Below, piece by piece: positions 12,701 to 22,995 of a DNA stretch of 64,000 nt; within the stretch, counting starts at the first letter, position 1, and each line of letters begins with the position of its first letter. The DNA is from Spongilla lacustris (lineage: Eukaryota; Porifera; Demospongiae; Spongillida; Spongillidae): NCBI GenBank assembly GCA_949361645.1, contig OX442436.1:6179981-6243980 (forward strand), read 5' to 3'. The translations under genes were made by a program, and so were the position numbers. The notes under the pieces are model-generated. The model did not search any database and was not told the origin of the DNA. It saw nothing but the letters and a program-made list of their open reading frames with translations.

Positions 12701-12755
12701 TGCTCAGAATGCTGGCCACTATGGTGCATATGCCAATATCATGGAGTGCTCCTGA
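3071..12755 (+). CDS. Receptor-type tyrosine phosphatase gene 1 (5' partial, one frameshift)
   Basis: 3' part of an RPTP. The Ig exons are 3071-3409, 3471-3797, 3850-4164, 4216-4525, 4581-4892, 4949-5236, 5291-5644 and 5706-5990. FN3 exons are 6049-6258 with 6318-6410, and 6477-6755. TM exon is 7509-7677 and tail exon 7727-8267. D1 exons are 8325-8409, 8466-8542, 8659-8692, 8746-8843, 8951-9076, 9141-9440 and 9493-9642. D2 exons are 9796-9895, 9943-10037, 10099-10362, 11814-11968, 12020-12155 and 12672-12755 (TGA). Every exon joins in phase except 4216-4525, which is 310 nt where paralogues have 309 or 318. An extra base near 4437-4446 shifts the frame and hits a stop at about 4487. D1 has WPDHG and [10 protein letters not shown], so it looks catalytically competent. 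Signal peptide and N-terminal exons are absent here. Either the gene is a recent pseudogene or the G-run is a sequence error. Confidence 0.85.
6049..6755 (+). other. Gene 1 membrane-proximal fibronectin type III domains
   Basis: The first FN3 domain is split over 6049-6258 ('[20 protein letters not shown]') and 6318-6410 ('[14 protein letters not shown]'). The second is in 6477-6755 ('[20 protein letters not shown]' and '[15 protein letters not shown]'). The short 93-nt exon is needed: reading through from 6259 meets stops, and the acceptor at 6316-6317 restores phase. FN3 is assigned from the SW-SPP, GY and NP-G pattern. Confidence 0.75.
6766..7433 (+). repeat. 37-bp intronic minisatellite, gene 1 (about 18 copies)
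   Basis: Tandem 37-bp units starting with catgtccacctctatagctg fill the intron between the last FN3 exon and the TM exon. Units are nearly identical; one near 6950-6970 has a short insertion. The same repeat occupies the equivalent intron of genes 2 and 3 with different copy numbers. Confidence 0.95.
7509..8267 (+). other. Gene 1 transmembrane segment and cytoplasmic tail with ITIM-like motifs
   Basis: Exon 7509-7677 encodes a Ser/Thr/Pro stalk and a long hydrophobic helix (starting '[13 protein letters not shown]'), followed in exon 7727-8267 by a basic stop-transfer sequence (SKRKGRF). The tail has three tyrosines in V-x-Y-x-x-I/V context: VCYDRI (7836-7853), VSYERV (7869-7886) and VVYDII (7905-7922). 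A proline-rich stretch of about 60 residues with PPLPSTP-type repeats follows and could bind SH3 or WW domains. The tail leads into D1. Confidence 0.8.
8325..9642 (+). other. Gene 1 PTP domain D1 (predicted active)
   Basis: Seven exons encode a classical PTP domain. It has KNRFGNILP (pTyr loop, Phe replacing the usual Tyr), [25 protein letters not shown], the WPDHG loop, the P-loop [10 protein letters not shown] and the Q-loop region [14 protein letters not shown]. Nucleophilic Cys, general-acid Asp, P-loop Arg and Q-loop Gln are all present. The exon joins give one uninterrupted frame. Confidence 0.85.
9692..9770 (+). repeat. GT microsatellite in intron of gene 1
   Basis: A long (GT)n run lies between exons 9493-9642 and 9796-9895. 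Gene 2 has a much shorter GT run in the same intron (around 37994-38025). It creates cysteine/valine and histidine/threonine ORFs that are artefacts. Confidence 0.9.
10363..10495 (+). repeat. 46-bp minisatellite carrying a copied exon end and splice donor (gene 1)
   Basis: About three imperfect 46-bp units follow the D2 exon ending at 10362. Each unit repeats the exon's last bases and its donor (...gccatgag(a/g)gagaag|gtagga). Gene 2 has about six units at 38610-38872. Confidence 0.85.
10574..11519. mobile_element. 946-bp TTAA-flanked MITE (piggyBac-type) in gene 1 intron
   Basis: Both ends begin CACC(A/G)CGTCCGTGAAATTC in inverted orientation, and the similarity continues for about 70 bp. 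The element is flanked by TTAA at 10570-10573 and 11520-11523. The matching intron of gene 2 (around 38950-38970) lacks the insertion and has a single TTAA. No convincing transposase is present, so it is a non-autonomous copy. Confidence 0.85.
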
Positions 12756-12956
12756 GACCATCACATCCATGGAGGATGATATCCTCATTGCTATGGAGAC
12801 AATGTTGCTGTTGAGTAGTATATTAACTGTTTTGTCACATGATTTGTGTGTAAAATGATTTTATTAATGGTCATCTATTTATGCTCTTGGACTGAGCCCC
12901 TCTCACTTGTCCACTCCTCTCAGGAGCCAATGAAGCATGTAACCCATCCAACAGCT
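12756..12956 (+). other. 3' flank of gene 1
   Basis: After the TGA, sequence to about 12889 matches the 3' flank of gene 2 (39999-40130); the two then diverge. No clear AATAAA is seen. Confidence 0.5.
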
Positions 12957-13601
12957 GGTGGTCCCCATTGGACCTACAGGGGACCAATGGGTGATGATGG
13001 TCACCATTGGGCCTACTGGGGGACCAATGGGTGATGATGGTCCCCATTGGACCTACAGGGGGACCAATGGGTGATGATGGTCCCCATTGGGCCTACAGGG
13101 GGACCAATGGGTGATGATGGTCACCATTGGGCCTACAGGGGGGACCAATGGGTGATGATGGGCCCCATTGGGCCCACTGGCGGAGCCAGGATTTTATTGT
13201 AGGGGGGGCCAAGTTAAGGCCGATTCAACCAGTGGGGGGCCGGTGCTGTCCGCTGTCAGCCGATTCTACGAGCGGGGGGGGGGGGGGGTGTTGTCCGCTA
13301 TCGGCCGATTCAACTAGTGTGCGCGGTCCGCTGTTGACCGCTTTAACAAGAGTGGGAGGTGCGGATGAAGGCCAGGGGGGGCCAACTGCAGACGTCACTG
13401 TACAAGCTTAAATCACAGGGAGGGCCAACAGCAGACTTCACTGTACAAACTTAAATCACAGGGGGGGCCAAGCCCCCTCCAGCCCCCCCCCTAGCTCCGC
13501 CACTGATTGGGCCTACAGGGGGGACCAATGGGTGATGATGGTCCCCATTGGGCCTACAGGGGGACCAATGGGTGATGATGGTCACCATTGGGCCTTCCAG
13601 A
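12957..13601 (+). repeat. 40-41-bp minisatellite downstream of gene 1, split by a hAT-type MITE
   Basis: Units containing ggaccaatgggtgatgatgg are repeated about eight times on both sides of an inserted element (13175-13505). The array is absent from the equivalent place after gene 2. Its collagen-like Gly/Pro translations are by-products of the repeat. Confidence 0.9.
13175..13505. mobile_element. 331-bp hAT-type MITE
   Basis: The ends are inverted (CACTGGCGGAGCCAGG and CTAGCTCCGCCACTG), flanked by the 8-bp duplication ATTGGGCC at 13167-13174 and 13506-13513. It sits inside a minisatellite unit. The interior is G-rich with internal direct repeats and no coding capacity. Confidence 0.85.
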
Positions 13602-14404
13602 GGTGTGCAGAGAGTGCTCTCATTTTGTGGACTGGCTGTGTGGTTTGCATGAGTGTATGTGGTGTGTGGCACAATCCTTGGTACATGTACACCCTCTTGC
13701 CTCACAGCAGTATTGACTGGTCACACCCAGTATATTTGAGACAACACAAACTGTACCAATCTCAATGGAACACTTTCTGCTTAGCTTCAATATTCTGTGC
13801 AAGAGCTCGTTGGAACGAACCTTACTGAGGTTGAACACTTCCCTTTGTAGATACATTGCAAACTGTATTTTATTGCAATATCTGTTATTATGCAAATTGT
13901 GTGATGTCATATAACATTGCCTAGTGCATGAATCCAGCAAATTACAATTTAGTGGACAGATGCAGTGTCATTGATATTTTCATTGTGTACTACATGTCAT
14001 TGCCTAGCAATATCATGTTTTGTGGTTTGGTTTTGACTGTACATGTACCATTAGTAACCATTTGCCATTGAGAATAGGTTCCCCACATATGCCTGCTTCT
14101 CAGACATATACGTATTATCCACTCAAGGTGGAGGGTATCATGAGGCCCAACCTCACTCATTGTCGCCTATTTTAGGCAAATGAATCTGCTTGGACAAGCA
14201 GCTGATAATATTGCTAGTCAGGATACAACACCAGATTGGAGAATCGGATGCTAATGTTAATCATGAAGTCAAATTGCATTGCACTTATGTCACACATTTG
14301 ATTAGTGGGCAATGATGGCTGTACTGTGACAGCTCTTGACTGTGTTGAAGCAATGACTGATTCATACAAAAGGCACCAGCCTCACTCCGAGTCAATGTGT
14401 GCAC

Positions 14405-14956
14405 TAGTTGGGCGTGGCCCGCCCTTCGCGTATTGGCGGAAGGTCGGGTTGCAAGCCTATACCTGGATTTGTTCTGCTGCAACGGGGATTGCAGTCCAAT
14501 CGGATTGCAGCGTTCAAGTGGGTCCCATTATCACCCAATTAGCGGCTGATGTGAGGTAATGATAGGCAGCTGTTCCTTCTATTTAACTTACATGTATATG
14601 AATTTTCATGGAGCGGATAAACATTACTTTTGTTTGCGAATGTTTTACAGAGGCAGCTAAAGAGTTGCGCTGCCCTGCTACTATGAAGCCTGAACAACAA
14701 TGCGAAGGGCGGGCCATGCCCAACTCATCGACACCGCACCCGAAGCAATACATGTACATATATATCTTTAGCAGCTGCTCTGCAGACACACAAACCGCAT
14801 TATCAACACGTAATCTAACGCTCAAAATCACTACCGGAATGTGCAATAACATAACGATATTCACAACGATATTACATAACACTCCAGAACAAATCTTGGT
14901 ATAGGCTTGCAACCCGACCTTCCGCCAATACGCGAAGGGCGGGCCACGCCCAACTA
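14405..14956. mobile_element. 552-bp TIR element with 9-bp target duplication
   Basis: Inverted ends of about 59 bp start TAGTTGGGCGTGGCCCGCCC. The 9-bp direct repeat tgtgtgcac flanks it (14396-14404 and 14957-14965). The paralogous site at 62485-62493 has a single tgtgtgcac, an empty site. A 9-bp duplication with long TIRs is typical of Mutator-like elements; that class is inference. Confidence 0.85.
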
Positions 14957-15247
14957 TGTGTGCACCAGACCTTGCCAAGCAAATTACACTGAATATTCTA
15001 AACATTGCGTGCTGTGGTAGCGTGTTCTATCCACATCACACTTCCCCTCTGGACGCTTCTGGTATCGCGCTCTTTTCGCTGGTGATCAACTCTGTAGCTA
15101 TCATGAGCAGACGCCCAGGCAGAAACCCGCCTTTGTCGATTTTGGAGGTATTCCTCTTGTCGCTTAGCTCTCCTCTTTTGTTATCATGAAGTCATTTTGA
15201 CAAAAACAACTTTGCTAGCTAAAAGTGGTTTATAACCATTCCTATCC

Positions 15248-15363
15248 GTTGGTCTCGTACCCAGACCTAATTCCCACAGCTGCGGTTGGATATGTTCACC
15301 GCTACGTAGCGGTGATGTAATCCATCCGCAGCTGTGGGAATTAGGGTCTGGGCACAAGACTAA
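15248..15363. mobile_element. Palindromic MITE of about 116 bp
   Basis: Near-perfect inverted repeat: gtctcgtacccagacctaat on the left pairs with attagggtctgggcacaaga on the right, with a gtagcggtgatgtaatcca centre. The paralogous flank near 62760-62780 lacks it. Related degenerate pieces occur at about 27870-27935 and 41760-41800. Confidence 0.75.
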
Positions 15364-15623
15364 TCCCGAGTTATACTCACCCAGAAAGAGAGAAGACTAC
15401 GGAGAAAAATGGGTCTGGGAACAAGAACAGTATGATGAAATTTTCTGGTCTGGCGACTTGAACAAAACATGGAAATGATCGCCTTCCCATTCCGAGTCAA
15501 TAGCAAGAAAGAGCTACGCTATCCATTTCTCGTTACGCGAGTTATATGCGGGTCGCATTTATTAAACTACTTCATCATACGGCACAAATCCTATATGGAA
15601 CCTACTACCACAACATATATTAA

Positions 15624-15830
15624 TACCACAGGACTGTACATATTATACCATAGGACTGTACATATTATACCACAGTACAGAACATATTATACCACAGAAC
15701 AGAACATATTATACCATAGGACTGTACATATTATATTACAGGACTGTACCACAGGACTGTACATATTATACCATAGGACTGTACATATTATACCACAGGA
15801 CTGTACATATATTTATATTATACCACAGGA
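15624..15830 (+). repeat. 22-bp minisatellite
   Basis: About nine to ten units of taccacaggactgtacatat plus 'ta', with substitutions and one expanded unit. No association with a gene is seen. Confidence 0.85.
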
Positions 15831-15873
15831 CAATGCATATTGCTTGATAGGTGACTGGTGACTGGACAGGTTA

Positions 15874-16398
15874 TCAGCTTATTTGACAGACGGCTTGATG
15901 AGACAGTTGACTATAGAGTTGATGGGATGTGCATGGAACTTCCACAGGAGGGTTCTCAACAGATGGTGCCTCCTCAATGATGACAATAGGCTCATGAGCA
16001 TCACTGTAAAAAAAACACAAAGTCGTGTATTCTTTTAAAATATATTCCAATAAAAACATTACCATTACATGTTGATAAGAATGGCAATTCTATTAATGCA
16101 CCTTTCTCAATTCATGTTAATAAAAACTATTTTTGATGCTTCAAATCAAATTTCAAGTGTCTAGTCCGATTCCAGTGTCAGATAAACGTATTTTGAAAGT
16201 GAATGTTTTAATTTCTAAAAATAATAATAGCATTTTTAGGTACACAAGTAAGGTGCACTTACCGCAACAGCTGATTGGAGCAGAATAGCAGACAACAGCA
16301 GAAAAGCCAGCTGAAAAACAAGGCAAGCTTTATTCATATCCTATCAAAATAGCCCATCAAAAAACTTACAAGTGAGGTGGATTCAGCAGCTGGAGCAT
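15874..16398 (-). CDS. Possible small three-exon gene for a 68-residue secreted or membrane peptide
   Basis: Minus-strand exons 16398-16370, 16310-16263 and 16003-15874 have canonical donors (GTAAGT twice) and pyrimidine-rich acceptors. They join in one frame (207 nt including stop). The product starts MLQLLNPPHF, has a Leu/Cys-rich hydrophobic stretch like a signal or anchor, then an acidic segment with EPIVIIEEAPSVENPP. An alternative reading of the middle exon from an ATG near 16336 gives a better signal peptide but runs into a stop at the next junction. No family is recognised. The splice sites are visible; that it is a real gene is inference. Confidence 0.3.
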
Positions 16399-18995
16399 GC
16401 CCACCTATGGACTATAGTAGACCTTAGCAATGCTCTGTTGCACGTACATAAACATACATTTCCATGTGCAACTAAGACAGTTCATGCAAGGAATCTGACC
16501 AAAAGGGTGTATATGAAAATATCCCCTGTACATGTATGTGCAGTGTGTGACTTCTAACCTTCAATGAAGCCATCCACATACTTACCTATAAACACATGCT
16601 GAGTCTGCATGTCTGGTTTACCGAAGAGCTATCCCCCTATAGTGAGTGTACTGTGGCCAACCTAAAAATAAAAGCACACAGTTATATTACATGTATGTAC
16701 AAGCAGAGCACCAACAACACCCACTATCTCCTCAAGCTTTTAACTCATCCCATTATTGCTCCCCCTCCCATCCACTCCCTCTTCCCCTCCTTCCCTCTCT
16801 TTCTGTAAGGCCTTCATTCTCTTGGATTGTTCACCTCTCAATCCAGTTTGCGGTTGTAACTTTAGAAATGCCTTAGGTAGCTCCAATGCACCACAGGTGC
16901 CGAGACATTCAATACATCTGTGCCAGGAGTGGCCTCCTACTGGAAGATTGAATTGAAGTACAGAACACTTGAAAATAAAGACCCTCGGTTAAGGCACATG
17001 CATATGTATACATGTGTACAATAATATATACATACCCATACTAACATACACACACATGGGAGTCCTGTAATGCACCTTATAATTTCATTTTCACAGATAC
17101 TTCTTGTTCCTTTGTGCATGACCACATCATCCACAGATCATATCTCAACATTTGGTGATAGACCACCAGCCCATCACATAGCAGTATGTAATGGATAGAT
17201 GATATGGTTACAGGTGTATATGGATAAGGGACAGGAGAGGGGAGGAAGGATTGAGATACACATATTACTACATACCAACAGATGAAGGTACTTCTTTCAA
17301 CCTAAGTCACCTGGTATCCATGAAATCATTCCAATTGAATAGATCCCTCATCTTTGGGGGAAAAGAAGGTAGCCTTGTGAAACACACAAAAGGGGAAGGG
17401 TAGGGGGAAGGAGGGGAAATAGGGGAGAAATGGAAAGTACTGGAATTGGGCAGAACATTGATGGCAAGAGGATGAACTGAGCTGCATGGGCCCTAAAAAT
17501 GTCAAAATTATATGCAAATCAGTTAATTCAACAACAAATATCAATGTAAAGACTTCAACCAATAGTTAGAGCCTATATATATATCTAGATCTTTGATGCA
17601 CAGCACTCTAGACATGGATCATCGCGGCACATTTTCACATCATTCCAAGCACACACCTGGCACCCTCAGTCATTCCAAATGCACACATCATCCCAGCACA
17701 CAGTTTTTGCGTTGTTTATATCTTTAACATAACCGACCCAGATTGTCGTACAAAGTCAAATCAACACCATAATTAAATGCCCAATACGAAAATTACTAAC
17801 TAACCATGGTTCAGCCTTCCAATGTCAGCACTATCCAACAATCAGTGTATCCACCATCTAGGAGAGGCACATTGGGGAGGGAAGCTTGCAGACATCAGGC
17901 ACCAGTAAGTAGGACAGATGGGGGCAGGCTCCATCCTAGGAACATGTGTGTGAGGAGGGAGGGGCTAATTTGAAGGCAATAGGGTGCGAAATCAAAGGTA
18001 AAATGCATAATTATCACATTACAAAGACAACATTTTTCATTATTACTAGACACCAATATATGCTGCCTTCAAATCCATCGCCAATACAATATGCACAGCT
18101 AATTGTACATGTATATTCATGCTATGATACATGGCCCGTGAGGATATTATTTGGAAAAGGTTATTTGAGCTAGCTTATACTTCACCACAAACTCACCATG
18201 AGCATACTGGCACCATAGACTGCTATTCCACTCTGAACAGTACTCTGATCTCAGCATAATGCAAAATTGATCCTGGGCTGGTGGTATTTTGTTAGTTCCA
18301 GTGCACCACAGGTGTGGAGATATTCAAAACTTTAGTTCCATATGGATTCTGCAACTAGAACTATGTTACATAATGCAAGCATCAAGTACAGTTTATACTT
18401 ACTTGAATGTGTTTTATCAAGTGTTTTTTCTGTATAGTCCAACCATTTGGAAAGCCATGACCACTCTACACTGCCCTCCAGTACATCTGTGAATAAATTC
18501 AAATACCACACACATTCACTGTTTTACTGAATACTACTTACATTGAATCCACTCATGATTGAGAGGATACTTCTACTATGTATATTGTTATTGAGCTTCT
18601 TGCTTCCAGTTGGTGCTATTAAGGGATTGATAATGCTGCTGTTCATCTGGTACTACAGTTAACTACTGCGTCTTCTTGTTATGGAAGTGGTTTGTTATGG
18701 AAGTAGTTCCACTGATATTACTCCCACTGCTGCCTGACTGATGGACATGTGTGACCCTGATAACCAGTGATATGTGTAGTCTTGAAAGAAACAAACTGAC
18801 TTCCTGGAACTGAGGAAGTACTGACCACTAAGCATGTGTTATCCATGCCTTGCGAATTGATTGCAACTGTTCAGGACGCATTCTACCAGGAACATGTATT
18901 TTAACAGAGGACAGGACGACTGTAGCTGGATTTGTATAATAGTTACAGTAGTAAGAGTGTTGTGTACCATTGGGTGCATGTGGCAATATAATGAA
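16399..18995. other. Gene-poor interval
   Basis: No convincing protein-coding exon or RNA gene is visible. Two related non-coding stretches (around 16868-16925 and 18295-18350) share 'ccaatgcaccacaggtg'-like sequence, suggesting old local duplication. Confidence 0.4.
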
Positions 18996-19107
18996 GGTGT
19001 GCCATGTAAGGGAGGGGGTGTGCCATGTAAGGGAGGGGTGTGCCATGTAAGGGAGGGGGTGTGCCATGTAAGGGAGGGGGTGTGACATGTAAGGGAGGGG
19101 TGTGACA
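18996..19107 (+). repeat. 20-21-bp minisatellite (gtgtgccatgtaagggaggg)
   Basis: About five units in tandem just upstream of the orphan phosphatase exons. Both strands give repetitive ORFs that are not genes. Confidence 0.85.
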
Positions 19108-19309
19108 GGGTAGCACAGTATAGAATTTTCACTTCATTATGGAAACTAAGGAAATGAAATGCTATGTTGACTGTCCTTTATTAGCTTCACCTATGAGCAT
19201 GTACATGGACCCATGGACCCATCACATTGATTTTAATAACCAATCTGGAAATGATCAATTATAGTGTCAGTATGACCCTCTGTGATGATAGCTCCCCTGT
19301 CCACTGTAG

Positions 19310-19867
19310 GATGGTGATGGGTTTGAGCTGACCCAGTTCCACTACTTGGAGTGGCCCATTGGGGGTGTGCCCTCCAGCTGCCCCTCCCTCATAGACCTAC
19401 TTCAGCAGCTGACCAAGGCACAAATGAACAGTGGCAACAAGCCAGTCACCGTGATGTGCAGGTATGAATGCTTGAAACACATCTCACACTTGTATTCTCA
19501 CCCCTATCCCACACCTCCCCCCTCCCCCTCCCCCCTCCCTTCAGTGATGGTATGGGTCGTACTGGAGCCTTTATTTGCATGCACTGTGAACTGGAGAGAC
19601 TGAAGGTGGAGGGTGTTGTTGATATATTCCATTGCATCAAGGCTTCAAGGATCTCCCGCCCATATCTTGTACAAAATGTGGTTAGTCCCACAGCTAATCA
19701 CCATTACATCATAATGCCTCCTGCTGTCTGCATGTTATCTCCCACCCTCTACTAATATGATATTATTCCATTTAACACCCACCTTCACTTCACAGGATCA
19801 GTACATCTTCTGTCATGAAGTGCTTGATGAGTATGTCAGGAGCTTTGATAACTATGCTAAGAATTAA
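19310..19867 (+). CDS. Orphan RPTP D2 C-terminal exons (fourth paralogue fragment)
   Basis: Three exons, 19310-19461, 19545-19680 and 19796-19867 (TAA), match the last three D2 exons of genes 1 and 2 in size and phase (first two 152 vs 155 nt and 136 vs 136 nt). They encode 'QFHYLEWPIGGVPS', 'MCSDGMGRTGAF' and 'DQYIFCHEVLDEYV'. The WPD/WPE position is WPI, and the conserved His before the catalytic Cys is Met, so the domain is unlikely to be active. No upstream PTP exons are found between 12756 and 19309. Either this is the tail of a deleted gene copy, or an alternative 3' end for gene 1, because the first exon starts in phase 0 like gene 1's exon at 11814. Confidence 0.7.
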
Positions 19868-21405
19868 CAGAACAGCATTAACTTCAATAATAATATGAGG
19901 GCTACACTTTAGCATGCTTTATGTATCATTATTTGACCGAGTATTTGTATTACATCATTCAAATTACACTACTATGCCACTCGTCCTTTGACTGGTGAAA
20001 CCTTACTGCTGCATTTCTCTGTGCATCAAACAGCTTGGAAATCTCTATTGCCTCCTTTGATAATGCACACACCCACCCAATACTTGATAGCCTCATTGAA
20101 GTTCACCACTGGGGAACATGGCCCTAGCGTTCTGACACATTGGTGTGATGTTGAGGGTGCAGTGCATATAGGAAAGGACTTCACTCATGGGATGGCATAT
20201 TTGGGTGGCTAACTTTGCAGTTCTAGTAAAGGTGTCATGTGCTCCAGAACCACACCCCCATACACTTGTGCAACTAGGGGCACACATGACCACCCTCTGA
20301 TTGCACAGGCTGTGTCCTTCCCTGATGGTCTACCATTTCTTAAAGGATTACCTTTTTATAACTTGTGAGAGACATTGAATGCAGTGTTGATGTGAGGTGT
20401 GCAGGGGGCACTATGGATGAGCTGTAGGCAGTGGGGGCAGGGTGCTAAGTGCACCCAGGCCAAACAAATGTTTCTAATCTTTATCTATGCTTGTTCAACT
20501 GCATCAATTGTTGCAGTGGAGCATTTAAAACACATCGTCATCTAACTGCTTGAACACCTTCAAGGTATGTGATGAGAGTGGTGTTGAATGTCATCATGTG
20601 AGGGGAGTGGTGCTGAACACCATCATGTGAGGGGAGTGGTGTTGAACATCATCAAGGTATATGGTATATGCCTTGATGAGACATCATCAAAGTATGTGCT
20701 GAGAGTGGTGTTGAACATCATCAAAGTATGTGCTGGGAGTGGTGTTGAACACATCAAGGTATGTGATATGTGTGCAGCTTGCACAAAAGGAGAATGACAA
20801 ATATTGCATAAAGTCCAGACGCCCATCATCAGGCCAGCCATACGAGAGCGAAAGCCCCACCTCTATCTTCACCTCCATCTTAGCTGGCACAGTACTCTGG
20901 ATTCCTGATAGATGTCCCCAGAATCGTAAAAGGAGGATGCTGCACTGAGCGATATTGAGGCCACATCATTATATGACTGCAAGGTTATATAGAGCAGTGG
21001 TGTATCAACAATTAAAAAAGTGGGTGGGAGGGTGAGAGCTGAAATTAATCATAAGTGGGTGTGGTAAGTCGAAGGTGTCATTTATAATGGAGGAGGACCG
21101 AGAAATCTTGCAAAAGCAGCAGCACTTAACCAAACCTTATTTCTGGGAGCACTGTGTTTTTATGCACATCCTGTAGTTATTGTACAATAGATTGTGTGCC
21201 GGTGGTTGGGCTGACTCAGTTATGAAACTGCTTACATTATGGTGCGTGCTATGGGCAGTGTTGGACTTGCAGGTATTCAGCTCACTATTGTGGTATTCAA
21301 AGTGATTTTTAAACTGATCAAACGCATACATACATGTAGCATTATAAATGTAAATTGCTAACATAGAGAGATGTAGGCCACCAAGTGCCCACCTATGGGA
21401 GGGAT
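19868..21405. other. Intergenic interval with imperfect 35-40-bp repeats at 20565-20765
   Basis: Units resembling gagtggtgttgaacatcatc recur about five times. An open stretch at 20779-20948 follows an acceptor-like tgtgtgcag but shows no known domain. Nothing else is supported. Confidence 0.4.
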
Positions 21406-22663
21406 GGCCCCTTTGCATGAAAGATCGGGAGTACGATAAACGTCACGTCCGGAGTAAAAACCACAGCGTTTGCCTAGAGACATTGTGTCACGTTCGCGGA
21501 CCTTTGCGTAATAAAATGGCAACGCTCGTAGTTATTCCTTCCCACCAGTGGCGGATCTAGGAATGGGGCTATAGGGGGGGCGGTTGGTTGGAGGGGCGGC
21601 CGGGGGCGGGGCCCACCCACTCACCAGCAAGGGGGTATGGGGGAGCGCTGTAAGCTCCCCCATCGGGGCCTGGGGCGGAGCCCCAGAAGCTTTCACATTT
21701 TTCGCTTCAAAGCCGCTAAAAATCAGCGTATTCGCAGCGCAGTGAAAGGTGGTTCCCCCGCCTCCCCGGGGAGGGTACGGGAGGGGGCACCCCTCCCGGC
21801 CAGCTAGGGGCACGGGGGAGCGCTGTAAGCTCCCTCATCGGGGTCTGGGGCGGAGCCCTAGAAGCCAACGCTTTTTTTGTAGAAAACCCCCCAAAACAAC
21901 GCTAAAACTGTAACCAGGTTAATTTGTTTTGAGACCTTGCCTCTGCGCATGTAATATAAAATACAAAACGGCTATAGTGCAGCCAAGGCCACTTTTGGTA
22001 ACCGTTGTACACTGGGTAGCCTAGCTTGAGCTAGCTCTCGCGATCGATTTGAAGACCACTTGCATGTCATTAACTATAGCAGCAATTGCTCAGCTATAAT
22101 TGAATTGATACATGCGCGCTTGTGAACCTATTATTATAATATTTTTTTTATTGTTGTGATAAAGTGCAGCGGCCATGGCCGCTGCTGCCGCCCCAGCTCC
22201 TACGCCACTGCCTATGCACATGCAGGCAAGATTTCGAAGGAACGTTCGCGGTTATTAAATAAAATTTCCGGTATTAGATTAAATTTCGTAATCACTGAAA
22301 CTTTTAAGAAATTGCCGCCCCCCCCCCCCCCCACATACACACACACACACACAAAAGGTGTGCTTTCTAGATGCGCGTGCGTTACGTACGGTAGGAAGTG
22401 CGCGCGCACGCTGTGTTTGTGTGTGTGTGGGGGGGGGGGGGGGGGGGCGGCAATTTCATGACAGGGGCCAGTGGCGGATACAGGGGGGGGGGGCAAACCC
22501 GGCCTATGCCCCCCCTAACTAATAAGGATACGCCTCCTGTCCATTGTAATGAATTTAATTACATGTCATCAGCGCCGCACTGTCTTAGCTCTTGCAGGCG
22601 CTAGACCTGTCGTACGTGCTAAGTATCACCCCTGACACGTGGCACTTTTTCTATTGTACTTTT

Positions 22664-22995
22664 GAGCGTTCAGTTCGTACATTCGTTCAGCGTTCAGTTC
22701 GTACATTCGTTCAGCGTTCAGTTCGTACATTCGTTCAGCGTTCAGTTCGTACATTCGTTCAGCGTTCAGTTCGTACATTCGTTCAGCGTTCAGTTCGTAC
22801 ATTCGTTCAGCGTTCAGTTCGTACATTCGTTCAGCGTTCAGTTCGTACATTCGTTCAGCGTTCAGTTCGTACATTCGTTCAGCGTTCAGTTCGTACATTC
22901 GTTCAGCGTTCAGTTCGTACATTCGTTCAGCGTTCAGTTCGTACATTCGTTCAGCGCTCAGTTCGTACATTCGTTCAGCGTTCAGTTCGTACATT
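22664..22995. repeat. 24-bp satellite, about 13-14 copies
   Basis: Near-perfect tandem units of gcgttcagttcgtacattcg plus 'ttca'. Because 24 is a multiple of three and the unit lacks stops in several frames, long repetitive ORFs appear on both strands. There is no other sign of coding. Confidence 0.95.

Larger units (their letters stand above)
9796..12755 (+). other. Gene 1 PTP domain D2 (WPD loop altered to WPE)
   Basis: Six exons encode a second PTP domain. [50 protein letters not shown] and [10 protein letters not shown] are visible. The general-acid Asp is Glu, as in several known RPTP D2 domains with weak or no activity, while the Cys and P-loop Arg remain. A roughly 1.45-kb intron (10363-11813) contains a minisatellite and a TTAA-type MITE. 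Stop is TGA at 12753-12755. Confidence 0.8.
13797..15511 (+). repeat. Downstream flank of gene 1, duplicated after gene 3
   Basis: This stretch aligns by eye with 61858-62923, starting gtgcaagagctcgttggaac and ending near tcaatagcaagaaaga. The copy here contains two extra insertions (14405-14956 and about 15248-15363) that are missing from the other copy. No gene is recognised in either copy. Confidence 0.8.

Noticed and set aside
12846..13411. Collagen-like Gly-Pro ORF
   Set aside because: Arises from a 40-41-bp minisatellite; period changes frame, and a MITE interrupts it.
15469..15861. 130-residue ORF with HRTVHIIPQ repeats
   Set aside because: Generated by the 22-bp minisatellite at 15624-15830.
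20730..20948. Open stretch after an acceptor-like site (LAQKENDKYCIKSRRPSSG...)
   Set aside because: No domain, no partner exon and surrounding tandem repeats; not enough support for a gene.
22675..22995. CRISPR-like array
   Set aside because: Units are contiguous tandem repeats without spacers, in a eukaryotic context.
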